Origin: Micromonospora sp. NBC_01796
GTDB lineage: Bacteria; Actinomycetota; Actinomycetes; Mycobacteriales; Micromonosporaceae
Direction of reading: 5' to 3'
DNA length: 64,000 bases
Assembly (NCBI RefSeq): GCF_035917455.1
Contig: NZ_CP109078.1
Location: 4,820,001-4,884,000, forward strand
In this document: positions 7,792-15,789 of the stretch, piece by piece
Numbering within the stretch: the stretch's first letter is position 1
Layout of the letters: each line of letters starts with the position of its first letter
The notes under the pieces: model-generated
What the model was told of the DNA's origin: nothing
Database searches by the model: none
The model's input: the letters and a program-made list of their open reading frames with translations, nothing else
Made by a program: the position numbers and the translations under genes

Positions 7792-8791
7792 CCTCCGGAC
7801 CCCCGGCCGCCACAGCACCGAAGCCGCAGCGGCCGACCGTCAGTCACCCGAGCCGGCCCCGGTGCGGGAGTACACCGTTCCCCGGCAGCGCACCGGACAC
7901 CGCCCCACCCTGCCCGACCGCTCCGACCGCTCCGACCGCTCCGACCGCTCCGACCGCTCCGACCCGGCCACCCGCCGGAACCGCCCCGGACAGTCGAACC
8001 AGGCCGCCGGCTCCGGTGCCGCCGTCCCCGCCGGTGCCTCCGGCCCCGCCAACGCCTACGGCCCCGCCGGCCTTCCCCGCCCGTCGGTTACCGCCGAAGG
8101 TCGCCGATCGCCATTGCCCGACGATGACGACTCACTGCCCCTCGCCGGCCACCGCTCACCGTCTCCAGCCGCCCACGGCTCGCCTTCCCCGGCCGGTGGC
8201 CGATCGCGGTCCCGTGCCGGGCACTCCGAATCGGAGTCCGGCCCGGTCACGGGTTGGCGGGGTGGTCACCGTCGGCCGGCCGGTCGCGGGGCGCGGATCG
8301 GCTCGATCGTCGCCGTTGTCCTCGGATGGCTCTTCGTGGTGCTGGTCGCACCGCAGATCACCCTGGGTCCGGGCTGGCGGTCGTTCGCGCTCTTCTGCCA
8401 CCTGGCCTGTCTCGTGGTCGGCTTCGGAGCCGTACTCACGGTGGACTGGTTCAGCCTGCGCTGGCTGTTGCGCCGGGAACGGCTCGGCACCGTACTGGGG
8501 ATGGCGCACGGGGCGCACCTGCTGATCTGGCTGGGGCTGCTGGGGCTGGTCGCCAGCGGTGCCGCTCTGCGCCCCGATACCTCATCCGGGCTGGTGCAGC
8601 TCAAGCTGCTCGCCGTACTCGCGGTGGGGATCAACGGGCTGTTCCTCGGCCGCGTACGCGACCGCCTGGTCAGCGTCGGCGACGCCCCCCTGTCCTGGCC
8701 CCACCTACTCCCCGGAGCCCTGGCCGCCACAGTCAGCCAACTCGGCTGGTGGACCGCAACAATCATCGGCTTCTGGAACGCCAACCCCTGA
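7784..8791 (+). CDS. Unknown membrane protein with a disordered N-terminus
   Basis: About 335 aa, not assigned to a family. Residues 1 to about 165 are Ser/Pro/Arg-rich and disordered, with five DRS tripeptide repeats coded by a 9-bp tandem repeat (about 7915-7963). The C-terminal 170 aa hold four clear membrane helices (IGSIVAVVLGWLFVVLVA; FALFCHLACLVVGFGAVL; HLLIWLGLLGLVASGAAL; a last pair ending FWNANP). The start is uncertain (see the leader ORF at 7756). Its neighbours give no functional hint. Confidence 0.7.
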   Translation: MSDLRTPGRHSTEAAAADRQSPEPAPVREYTVPRQRTGHRPTLPDRSDRSDRSDRSDRSDPATRRNRPGQSNQAAGSGAAVPAGASGPANAYGPAGLPRPSVTAEGRRSPLPDDDDSLPLAGHRSPSPAAHGSPSPAGGRSRSRAGHSESESGPVTGWRGGHRRPAGRGARIGSIVAVVLGWLFVVLVAPQITLGPGWRSFALFCHLACLVVGFGAVLTVDWFSLRWLLRRERLGTVLGMAHGAHLLIWLGLLGLVASGAALRPDTSSGLVQLKLLAVLAVGINGLFLGRVRDRLVSVGDAPLSWPHLLPGALAATVSQLGWWTATIIGFWNANP

Positions 8792-8817
8792 TCCCCACCC
8801 CGTCCCCCGTACCCACC

Positions 8818-8893
8818 GTCGATCTTGCAGTTGTGGCGCCCGAATTTGTGTTGTCGGTCCGGGTTTGCGTACCGCCACAACTGCAAGATCGAC
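8818..8893. repeat. Long inverted repeat, arm GATCTTGCAGTTGTGG, copy 1
   Basis: A perfect 21-bp inverted repeat (8818-8838 and 8873-8893) around a 34-nt loop lies between two convergent genes. The same arm core, GATCTTGCAGTTGTGG, recurs at 48820-48889 with a different loop. It may act as a bidirectional terminator but the shared arms suggest a dispersed repeat family. Confidence 0.8.
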
Positions 8894-8954
8894 GCGCTTT
8901 CGCGCCGACGCGCTTTCGCGCCGACGCGCTTTCGCGCCGACGCGCCTTCGCGGG
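8891..8954. repeat. Four tandem 16-bp repeats
   Basis: The unit GACGCGCTTTCGCGCC occurs three times exactly (8891-8906, 8907-8922, 8923-8938) and a fourth time with changes (8939-8954). Each unit contains the small palindrome GCGCTTTCGCGC. The array abuts the right arm of the inverted repeat at 8818-8893 and lies just beyond the stop of the M15-like gene. Confidence 0.8.
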
Positions 8955-8971
8955 GAGGGGTGGAGCGGGGG

Positions 8972-10045
8972 TTAGTTCACGGAGAGGTGGACGTGGTTGG
9001 TGTGGTTGCTGGAGGGGTCGCCGCCGCCGTTGTAGGCCTTCCAGCCGCTGCCGGGTAGCCAGATCTGCTTGAACCAGATCACGTAGAGCACACCGAGGCG
9101 GCTGGCGTTCTTGACGAAGTACGCGGCGAGGTTGTCGCCGTACGTCTTGTCGCCGCCGGTGGCGACCCCGCCGAAGCCGCCCTTCTCCGCCGCGAAGTCG
9201 CAGGCCCGGCCCTTCGGGTGTTCACCCGAGCCGCCGGTGCGGTGGCAGGAGACGAAGCGGGTGAAGCCCGCCGCCTTGGCCTGGTTCATGGCGTTCAGGG
9301 TGCGCGGGGTGATGCAGCCGGTGGTGGTCGGGTCGTTGACGCTGCACGACTCCTTCGGCCACGAGCCGTCCGAGTTGCGGGGTGCGGGCTTGGCCGTGGC
9401 GGCGGTGGTGGTGCCGGTGACCCCGGGGCTGGACCCGCCGCTGCCGGCGGCGGCCAGTGCCCGTTCGGCCTGCTGCTTGCGCTTGGCCATGATGTCGAGC
9501 TGCTTGCGCTGTTCCCGGATCTCGTTGTCGATCGCCGCCTTGGCCCGAGCCTCCTGGTCGCGTACCTCGATCAGGTTCCGGAGCTGGCGGTCCTCGTTGG
9601 CGGCGACCGTGCCCAGGGATGCGGCGCGGTCCAGGAAACCGTCCGGGGAGTTGCTGTTGAGCAGCGCGGTGAGGGGTCCCAGCCGGCCGGTGCGGTACGC
9701 CATGCCGGCCAGTTCGCCGACCGTCTGGGTACGGGTGACCAGCTCGGCCTCCAGTGTCCCCAGGTGTGCGGCGAGCTGCTGCTGTCGCTTGGTGGAGTTG
9801 TCCAGTGCCGCCTGGGCGTCGAGATAGCCCTTGGCCGCGACGTCGAGCTGCTCCCGGAGGCTGTCGCTGCCGCCCTCGTCGTCGGTGCCGCCGGGTGCGG
9901 CGGCGAGTACGGCGGTGCGCGACGGTGCGGGTGCGGCCAGCGCGGCGGCGGGGGTGAAGGCGCTGGCCAGCAGGGTGAGGGTGATCGCGATCGCGGTTCG
10001 GACCGCGCGCGGATAGCGGGGTCGTACGGGCGCCAACAATGGCAT
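8972..10045 (-). CDS. Secreted coiled-coil protein with M15-like C-terminal domain
   Basis: A 357-aa exported protein, probably acting on or at the cell wall. It has a signal peptide (AIAITLTLLASAFTPAAALAA), a coiled-coil middle of about 150 aa (REQLDVAAKGYLDAQAALDN and a lysine/glutamine-rich second helix), a Thr/Ala linker, and a C-terminal domain of about 130 aa. That domain has the pattern GEHPKGRACDFAA followed by HTNHVHLSV, the zinc-ligand layout of M15/ARB_07466-type peptidase-like domains. The ATG at 10045 is preferred over the GTG at 10054 because AAGGAC is correctly spaced. A c-di-AMP riboswitch precedes it, matching known control of actinomycete wall hydrolases. Confidence 0.82.
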   Translation of the reverse strand: MPLLAPVRPRYPRAVRTAIAITLTLLASAFTPAAALAAPAPSRTAVLAAAPGGTDDEGGSDSLREQLDVAAKGYLDAQAALDNSTKRQQQLAAHLGTLEAELVTRTQTVGELAGMAYRTGRLGPLTALLNSNSPDGFLDRAASLGTVAANEDRQLRNLIEVRDQEARAKAAIDNEIREQRKQLDIMAKRKQQAERALAAAGSGGSSPGVTGTTTAATAKPAPRNSDGSWPKESCSVNDPTTTGCITPRTLNAMNQAKAAGFTRFVSCHRTGGSGEHPKGRACDFAAEKGGFGGVATGGDKTYGDNLAAYFVKNASRLGVLYVIWFKQIWLPGSGWKAYNGGGDPSSNHTNHVHLSVN

Positions 10046-10060
10046 TCGGTGCACGTCCTT

Positions 10061-10179
10061 CCGTCAGCCGCCGACCGGGTTAGCTGACGGGTTCGGGACG
10101 GAAGATCCCTACCGCTGACGCGGATGCACCCCAATGACGCGATGGTTCCCCGGCTCGCATGTGCGATTAGGCGACGGTC
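10061..10179 (-). ncRNA. ydaO-yuaA (cyclic di-AMP) riboswitch
   Basis: Read on the minus strand the leader shows the landmarks of this class in order: CGCCTAATC at the 5' side, GAGCCGGGGAACC, TTGGGGTGCAT, GGTAGGGATC, and the near-invariant 3' end CCGTCAGCTAACCCGGTCGG. It ends about 15 bases before the start of the coiled-coil/M15-like gene, and the final helix lies next to the ribosome site. The class senses cyclic di-AMP and in actinobacteria usually switches off cell-wall-remodelling genes. Boundaries are estimated by eye. Confidence 0.85.
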
Positions 10180-10465
10180 ACCGCAGGCGCCGGAGGGCGC
10201 CGCCCGGCGGAGACCGGTGCCGAGCCTACCGGCCGGGTCCAGTACGGACAGTGTTGGCGCGTCGGGCTTGCCAAATGAATCGAAGTGATATGCCGGATAT
10301 AAACCGAAAATTTCACCCGGTCGGGGGACAAAAATTAAGGGCGAGGAAAGCGAAGAGTGGTCGGGTCCCGGTGCCGGTAAGGAGTGGACCCGATAGGGGC
10401 CGCCTACCGAAAGCCGGGCCGCGGTGCACCACCGACGACAGGTGTGAGGCGTACCCGATCGGGGT
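10180..10465 (-). promoter_or_regulatory. Promoter region of the riboswitch transcript
   Basis: About 285 bases between the riboswitch and the end of the CDF gene. Positions 10265-10345 are notably AT-rich for this genome (GATATAAACC, AAAATTAAGG) and are the likely site of the minus-strand promoter. No convincing gene or exact -35/-10 pair was found. Confidence 0.4.
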
Positions 10466-11386
10466 TCACCAGTCGGCGGGGCCGCAGTTCTCGGTCGCGC
10501 TGCCGGGCTCGACCTGGAGGGTGGCGTGGTTGATGTCGAAGTCGTCGTGCAGCGCACCGCGGGCGGCGGCCAGCACCGCGCCCACCTCGGCGCCGGCCGA
10601 CAGGGTCAGGTGCGCCGAGGCGACCTCCATGCCCGAGGTGAGCGTCCAGACGTGCAGGTCGTGCACGTTGGCGACACCCGGTACGGCACAGAGCCGGGCC
10701 GCCACGGTGGGTACGTCGAGGTGCTCCGGCGCGGCCTGCACCAGGATCCGGACCGCGGCTCGGGCCAGTCGCCACGTCCGGGGCAGGATGAACAGGCCGA
10801 TCGCGACCGCGACCACCGGGTCGGCCCACCACCAACCGGTGTTCGCGATCACCAGCGCCGCGACGATGACCCCGGCCGAGCCGAGCGTGTCGCCGAGCGC
10901 CTCCAGATAGGCCCCGCGCAGGTTGATGCTCTCCCGTGCCCCGGCGCGCAGCAGCGCGAAGGCCACCAGGTTGGCCAGCAGACCGAGGATGGCGACCACC
11001 AGCATCGGCCCGGCCAGCACGCTCGGGGGGTGGTCCTGGCCGAACCGGCGGGCCGCCTCGACCAGCACGTAGATCGCGACACCGAAGAGGAGCACCGCGT
11101 TGGCGAGCGCCGCGAGGACCTCCAGCCGGTAGAGGCCGAAGGTTCGCTGCGGGTCGTCGGTCGCGCGCCGGGTCGCGGTCATCGCGGCCAGCGCCATGCC
11201 GATCCCGAGTACGTCGGTGAACATGTGCCCGGCGTCGGAGAGCAGGGCCAGCGAGCCGGTGGCCAGGGCGGCGATCGCCTCGACGATCATGAACACGACG
11301 AGCAGCCCGAAGGCGGACCAGAGCCGTCCCCGGTGTCGCTCGGCGGCGCGCATCGACTGCGCGCCGTGGTCATGACCCGCTCCCAC
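10466..11386 (-). CDS. CDF-family zinc/heavy-metal exporter (CzcD-like)
   Basis: A 306-aa cation diffusion facilitator that would export zinc, cobalt or cadmium in exchange for protons. It begins with a His-rich tip (GAGHDHG) and has six predicted helices. The metal-site residues are in helix 2 (LSDAGHMFTD, His and Asp) and helix 5 (EALGDTLGS), and a C-terminal ferredoxin-like domain carries HDLHVWTLTSG. The GTG at 11386 is chosen because GGAGGG lies 7 bases upstream and the His-rich tip starts there. An AT-rich imperfect palindrome just upstream suggests metal-responsive control. Confidence 0.9.
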   Translation of the reverse strand: MGAGHDHGAQSMRAAERHRGRLWSAFGLLVVFMIVEAIAALATGSLALLSDAGHMFTDVLGIGMALAAMTATRRATDDPQRTFGLYRLEVLAALANAVLLFGVAIYVLVEAARRFGQDHPPSVLAGPMLVVAILGLLANLVAFALLRAGARESINLRGAYLEALGDTLGSAGVIVAALVIANTGWWWADPVVAVAIGLFILPRTWRLARAAVRILVQAAPEHLDVPTVAARLCAVPGVANVHDLHVWTLTSGMEVASAHLTLSAGAEVGAVLAAARGALHDDFDINHATLQVEPGSATENCGPADW

Positions 11387-11422
11387 GCACACACCCTCCG
11401 TCGCCGGTCCCGCTATGGCCCA

Positions 11423-11446
11423 ACATATGCTGATATCGCAATGTGT
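11423..11446 (-). promoter_or_regulatory. Possible ArsR/SmtB-type metal-sensor operator
   Basis: A 24-bp AT-rich imperfect palindrome centred on GATATC, with outer halves ACATATGCTGAT and ATCGCAATGTGT, lies 37 bases upstream of the exporter start. Eight of twelve half-site positions match. AT-rich dyads of this length are typical for ArsR-family zinc/cobalt sensors. No ArsR gene is in the window. Confidence 0.45.
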
Positions 11447-11490
11447 GCCAGCGGGTTGGCCAGGACCGGCACCGGGGAAGCCGGGCCGGC

Positions 11491-14070
11491 TCAGCCCTCG
11501 TTCGCCATGGCCGCCACGATCGGTGCCCGGCTCGCCCGGCGGGCCGGCAGCACGCCGGCCAGCACCGCCGCGCCGCAGGCCAGGCCCGTGCAGAGGGCGA
11601 GCTGCCCCACCGGTACGACCGGCAGCCCGTGCCCGTAGCTGCTGATCAGCCCGAGTGCCGCGGTCCAGCCGACCCCCACCCCCAGGGCGATCCCGGCCAG
11701 CGCGCCGACCAGCGCGATCAGCGCCGCCTCGGCGAGCAGCAGGCGTCCGAGTTGCCGCCGGGACAGCCCCAGCGCCCGGAGGGTCGCCGACTCCCGGGTC
11801 CGTTCGAAGACCGACAGGGAGAGCGTGTTGCTGATGCCGAACAGCGCGATCAGCACCGACATGCCGAGCAGGGCGGCGAAGATGCCGAGCAACTCGTCCA
11901 GCGAGGCCGACAACGCGTCCGCCTGGTCGGCCGCGCTGCTCAACCGCACCACCGGGTACGCCCGCAGCAGCCCGTCCAGCGCCTGCCGGCCGGCTGCCGT
12001 ACCGACGCCGGGGGCCAGGTCGATCAGCAGCTGGTTCGCCGCACCGGCCCCGTACGCGGCGGTGAACTGGCCCCACTCGACCAGCGCCGCCCCACTCGTC
12101 GGCGCGTCGTCGTAGAGCGCGACCACGATCAGCGAGCCCGCCGGGTCCGCGCTGCCGGTGTCGTTCGGGGTGGTGGGAAGGCCGAGCGGGAACCGGTCAC
12201 CCAGGCCGATGTTGCGGGCCTGGGCCACCCGGCGGTCCAATGCCACCGTGCCGGGCCGCAGGTCGGCCAGGTCACCGTCGGTCACCTCCGGCCGGATCGG
12301 CCCGCGCAACTGCTCCGGCGGCACCGACCAGACCCGTACCTGCGGGTCCGCCGGTGCGGGCGCCAACCGCACCTCGGCCACCGTCGCGAACGCCGGATCG
12401 GCCCGGAGTACGCCGGCCAGGTCCGCCGGCAGCGGACCGCGGGTCACCCCCGGTGTGCCGTCGACCCGTGCCCGGTCGAGCACGAAGTCCACCGGGAAGT
12501 TCTCGGTCAGCTCCCGACCGGTCTGGTCCCGGGCGGTCTCCAGCAGCACCGCGAACATCGACATCAGCGCCACCCCCACGGTCAGCGCCATGGTGGTCGC
12601 GGCGGCCCGGCGCGGGTTGCGCCGCGCGTTCACCACGGCCAGCCGGGCGACCGGTCCGAACAGCCGCCCCGGCAGCCATCCCAGTACGCCCACCGCGCGC
12701 GGCACCAGCAGCGGAGCCGCCACCACCGCCCCGAGGAAGACGATCATGCCGCCGCCGAGCACCAGCGGCAGCCCCGGAAAGGCCAGCGGCACCCCGACCA
12801 CGATCGCCAGCAGGCCCGCCCCGGCCAGCCCGGCGGCGACCAGAACCCGGACCCGTCCGCGTCGACCGGTCGAACCACGCAACTCGGCGGTGGCGCTCCC
12901 GTGCAGCGCGGCCAGCGGCGGCACCCGCCCCGCGCCCAGCGCCGGTACGAGCGCCGCCAGCACCGCCACCAACGTGCCGAAGCCGATTGCCACCGCCACC
13001 GTCGGCCACCGCACCACCGGCGCGTGCAGCGGGATGTCGGTGGCGACCAGCTCCCGCCCCCAGATCAGCCCGTACCCGACCAGGAGGCTCATCGCCAGCC
13101 CGCCCAGCGACGCCAGCAGACCCAGCGCCAGCGCCTCCAGCAGGACCGCGGTCCCGACCTGCCGGCGGGAGGCGCCGACGCAGCGCAGCAGGCTCAGTTC
13201 GCGTACCCGCTGGGCGGCCAGGATGGCGAAGGTGTTGTAGATGACAAACGCCGACACGGTCAGCGAGACCAGCCCGAACCCGATCAGCACCGCCAGGAAA
13301 CCGTCGACGTACTTGCCGGCCTGTTCGGCGAGCTGGTGCCGGAGCTGGTCGCCGGTGAGCACCGCCAACCGTGGATCGTCGGTCACCCGCGCCACCCGGT
13401 CGGCCAGCGTCTGCGGGTCGACACCCGGCTCGGCCCGGATCACCACCTGGGCGTACCGCTGGGTGCCGGTCAACCGGGTCAGGTCGGGTTCGGCCAGGGC
13501 CGCCACCGGGGAGCCGCCGAAGAGGCGGTTCACCCCGAGGTCCAGCACCCCGACCAGGGTCAGCCGGTGCGGCGTACCGGCCTGGTCGAGCAGGGTCACC
13601 GGGGCGCCGAGCGTGAAACCGGTGCCGGCCACCGTGGTCTTGTCCACCGCGACCTCACCGGCCGCCGAGGGCAGCCGCCCCGCCGCCACGTCGTACGGGG
13701 CGAGCGACGCCGTACCCGGCAGGGAGAGTCCATAACCGACGTGGCCCTGCTGGGTCAGCAGCCGGCCGTCCCGGTCGAGCAGGCCCAGCCAGGCGATCAC
13801 CCGACCGTCCACCTCGGCCACCCCGTCGACCGCCCGGATCCGGGCCACCGTCTCGTCCGACACCAACGTCTCGGCGGGTTCCACCACCACATCCACGTTC
13901 CGGGCCGAGCGGGCCAGGTCGTCGTAGAAGGCGGCCCGCGCGGTGTCGCCGTAGACCAGCGTGCCGGCCAGGAAACTGACCCCGACCACCACCGCGAAGG
14001 CGGTCAACAGCAGCCGTACGGCATGGGCCCGCAGCCCGGCCACGGCCAGGCGCAGCAGCGGCCAGCTCAC
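11491..14070 (-). CDS. FtsX-like (MacB-type) ABC transporter permease
   Basis: An 859-aa permease with two FtsX repeats. The first helix is LLLTAFAVVVGVSFLAGTLV, followed by a large extracellular region, then a core with the FtsX hallmark RVRELSLLRCVGASRRQVGT. A second extracellular region ends in another core, SATLRALGLSRRQLGRLLLA. Such permeases work with a LolD/MacB-type ATPase in lipid or lipoprotein handling, or signal transfer across the membrane. No ATPase gene is next to it, which is unusual. The start is taken at GTG 14070 (SWPLLRLAVAGL), where typical family homology would begin; an open frame extends to 14280 but is low-complexity. Confidence 0.85.
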   Translation of the reverse strand: MSWPLLRLAVAGLRAHAVRLLLTAFAVVVGVSFLAGTLVYGDTARAAFYDDLARSARNVDVVVEPAETLVSDETVARIRAVDGVAEVDGRVIAWLGLLDRDGRLLTQQGHVGYGLSLPGTASLAPYDVAAGRLPSAAGEVAVDKTTVAGTGFTLGAPVTLLDQAGTPHRLTLVGVLDLGVNRLFGGSPVAALAEPDLTRLTGTQRYAQVVIRAEPGVDPQTLADRVARVTDDPRLAVLTGDQLRHQLAEQAGKYVDGFLAVLIGFGLVSLTVSAFVIYNTFAILAAQRVRELSLLRCVGASRRQVGTAVLLEALALGLLASLGGLAMSLLVGYGLIWGRELVATDIPLHAPVVRWPTVAVAIGFGTLVAVLAALVPALGAGRVPPLAALHGSATAELRGSTGRRGRVRVLVAAGLAGAGLLAIVVGVPLAFPGLPLVLGGGMIVFLGAVVAAPLLVPRAVGVLGWLPGRLFGPVARLAVVNARRNPRRAAATTMALTVGVALMSMFAVLLETARDQTGRELTENFPVDFVLDRARVDGTPGVTRGPLPADLAGVLRADPAFATVAEVRLAPAPADPQVRVWSVPPEQLRGPIRPEVTDGDLADLRPGTVALDRRVAQARNIGLGDRFPLGLPTTPNDTGSADPAGSLIVVALYDDAPTSGAALVEWGQFTAAYGAGAANQLLIDLAPGVGTAAGRQALDGLLRAYPVVRLSSAADQADALSASLDELLGIFAALLGMSVLIALFGISNTLSLSVFERTRESATLRALGLSRRQLGRLLLAEAALIALVGALAGIALGVGVGWTAALGLISSYGHGLPVVPVGQLALCTGLACGAAVLAGVLPARRASRAPIVAAMANEG

Positions 14071-14330
14071 CCCGACCAGCGTCCCGTCATCGGCCAATGT
14101 TCCGTCACCGGCCCAATGCTCCGTCACCGGCCGCCCGTCCCGCCACGTCCGGACGTCCCGTCCCGCACAGCCGGGCAGACGGACCGGCCCCTCCGCTGCC
14201 CGGTGCCGCTCTGCCGTGCGGTGCCGCTCTGCGGTGCGGTGGCGACGGGCGGATCGACCGGGCAACATCGGACGCGGCACACACCGACATCAGCCGATGC
14301 CCGCCATAACGGCGGGGGAGGAGATCGAGG
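14071..14330. other. Divergent spacer with short direct repeats
   Basis: 260 bases between the FtsX-type permease and the secreted beta-propeller gene. It holds a direct repeat of about 19 bp (core CCGTCACCGGCC, near 14096-14133) and runs of GTGCCGCTCTGC. Promoters for both genes should lie here; none is clear. Confidence 0.4.
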
Positions 14331-15317
14331 ATGCGAGTTCGACCCCGTACCACCGTCCTGTTTGCCGCGATGACGCTGACCGGCGTACTGGTGGCCGCCG
14401 CCCCGGCCGCCGCCGCTCCGAGCGCCGAAACCGCGACTCCGGTCGCCACGAACCGAACCGGCACGATCTTCCCCGGTACGTTCGCGCTGCCGGACGGGTT
14501 CCAGCCGGAGGGGATCGCGATCGGGGCGCTGCCGTACGCCTTCTTCGGCTCGCGCGCCACCGGCGCCATCTACCGGGTCAGCCTGCTCACCGGCCGGGGT
14601 GAAGTGATCAACCCCGGTTCGGGCACCCCGTCCCTGGGGCTCAAGGTCGACCTGCGTGGGCGCCTGTTCGTCAGCGGCGGCAACACCGCCACCGGCGCCA
14701 CCGCCCGGGTGGTCAACGCGTTCACCGGGGAACTGCTGGCCAGCTACCAGTTCAGCTCCGTACCGAGCTTCGTCAACGACGTGGTCCTCACCTCGGACGC
14801 GGCCTGGTTCACCGACTCGACCAACCCGGTCCTGTACAAGCTGCCGCTGAACCGGTGGGGCGGGCTGCCGGACGCCGACGAGGCGGAAACCCTGCCGCTG
14901 ACCGGCGACATCGTCTACGGCGCCGGGGTCAACGCCAACGGCATCGTGACCACGCCGGACGGGCGCGGGCTGCTGATCGTGCAGTCCGGCACCGGCCTGC
15001 TCTTCCGGGTCGACCCGGCCACCGGGGTGACCCGGACCGTCGACCTCGGCGGGGAGTTGCTGACCAACGGCGACGGCCTGCTCCGCGAGGGACGCACCCT
15101 CTACGTGGTGCAGAACCGCCTGAACACCGTCGCCGTGTTCGAACTCGACCGCGCCGGCACCAGCGCCCGCCTGGTGGAGAAGGTGACCTCGCCGGCCTTC
15201 GACGTACCGACCACGGTGGCCGCGTACGCCAACCGCCTCTACCTGCCCAACGCCCGGTTCACCACCCCGCCGACCGCCACCACCCCGTACACCACCACGT
15301 CCATCCCCCGCCCCTGA
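14331..15317 (+). CDS. Secreted SMP-30/gluconolactonase-like beta-propeller protein
   Basis: 328 aa with a clear signal peptide (VLFAAMTLTGVLVAAAPAAAA). The rest reads as repeated beta-blades (PEGIAIGALPYAFFGSRATG, GLKVDLRGRLFVSGG, VNDVVLTSDAAWFTDST, GLLIVQSGTGLLFRVDP, NGDGLLREGRTLYVVQNR), which fits a six-bladed SMP-30-like propeller. Family members are often annotated loosely as superoxide dismutase or hydrolase; the true activity is unknown. The ATG at 14331 has GGAGGAG upstream. A strong stem-loop follows the gene. Confidence 0.8.
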   Translation: MRVRPRTTVLFAAMTLTGVLVAAAPAAAAPSAETATPVATNRTGTIFPGTFALPDGFQPEGIAIGALPYAFFGSRATGAIYRVSLLTGRGEVINPGSGTPSLGLKVDLRGRLFVSGGNTATGATARVVNAFTGELLASYQFSSVPSFVNDVVLTSDAAWFTDSTNPVLYKLPLNRWGGLPDADEAETLPLTGDIVYGAGVNANGIVTTPDGRGLLIVQSGTGLLFRVDPATGVTRTVDLGGELLTNGDGLLREGRTLYVVQNRLNTVAVFELDRAGTSARLVEKVTSPAFDVPTTVAAYANRLYLPNARFTTPPTATTPYTTTSIPRP

Positions 15318-15324
15318 CGACGGC

Positions 15325-15360
15325 CGGCCCCCTTCCCGTCCCGACGGATGGGAAGGGGCC
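15325..15360 (+). terminator. Terminator-like stem-loop
   Basis: GGCCCCCTTCCCGTCC pairs with GGATGGGAAGGGGCC across a 4-nt loop, with one bulge, starting 8 bases after the beta-propeller stop. It probably ends that transcript. Confidence 0.65.
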
Positions 15361-15399
15361 GTTCCGGGTCACCGTCGGACGTGTGACTAGCCTTCGGGG

Positions 15400-15762
15400 A
15401 TGCCCGAGGTTGGTAGCCGCAGGCGGAACCAGCCCGCACCGCCACACGTGATCTTCGAAGCGCTCACCGAGCCGGACCGCGACCCGGCCCGCCCGTGGCT
15501 CCTGCTGCTCGACGACGAGCGGCGACCCCGGACCGTACGCGCCGAACGCCCGCAGCTCGTCGTCTGGTCGTCACTGTGGACGAAGCGCCCCGACGCGCTG
15601 GTCCGGTTCGACCTGCCCACCGACCGGGGCGGTTACGGCACGGACCTGCGCTGGACGCTGCTCGTCGACGAGCCACCGCCCGAGGCGGCCCTCCTCGGCC
15701 ACCTGCGCAAGCGACTGAACCAGCTCATCAACGCGAACCTGCGGTACACCTTCGGCCAGTGA
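15400..15762 (+). CDS. Conserved actinobacterial protein of unknown function
   Basis: 120 aa, no signal peptide or membrane helix. The sequence (VIFEALTEPDRDPARPWLLL, VVWSSLWTKRPDALVRFDLP, LRKRLNQLINANLRYTFGQ) looks like a small alpha/beta fold such as an SRPBCC-like domain and is recognisable as a conserved actinobacterial type. I do not know a function. ATG at 15400; it ends 27 bases before the convergent HelD gene. Confidence 0.7.
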   Translation: MPEVGSRRRNQPAPPHVIFEALTEPDRDPARPWLLLLDDERRPRTVRAERPQLVVWSSLWTKRPDALVRFDLPTDRGGYGTDLRWTLLVDEPPPEAALLGHLRKRLNQLINANLRYTFGQ

Positions 15763-15789
15763 CCCGCCCCAGGCGGGCGGGGGAGGGGG

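Noticed and set aside
8891-8954. CRISPR-like array
   Set aside because: The 16-bp units are directly adjacent with no spacers and only four copies; no cas gene in the window.
11443-14373. 976-codon plus-strand frame opposite the FtsX-type permease
   Set aside because: Composition (Gln/Arg/His/Pro-rich) is that of an antisense shadow; the permease on the other strand has a recognisable fold.
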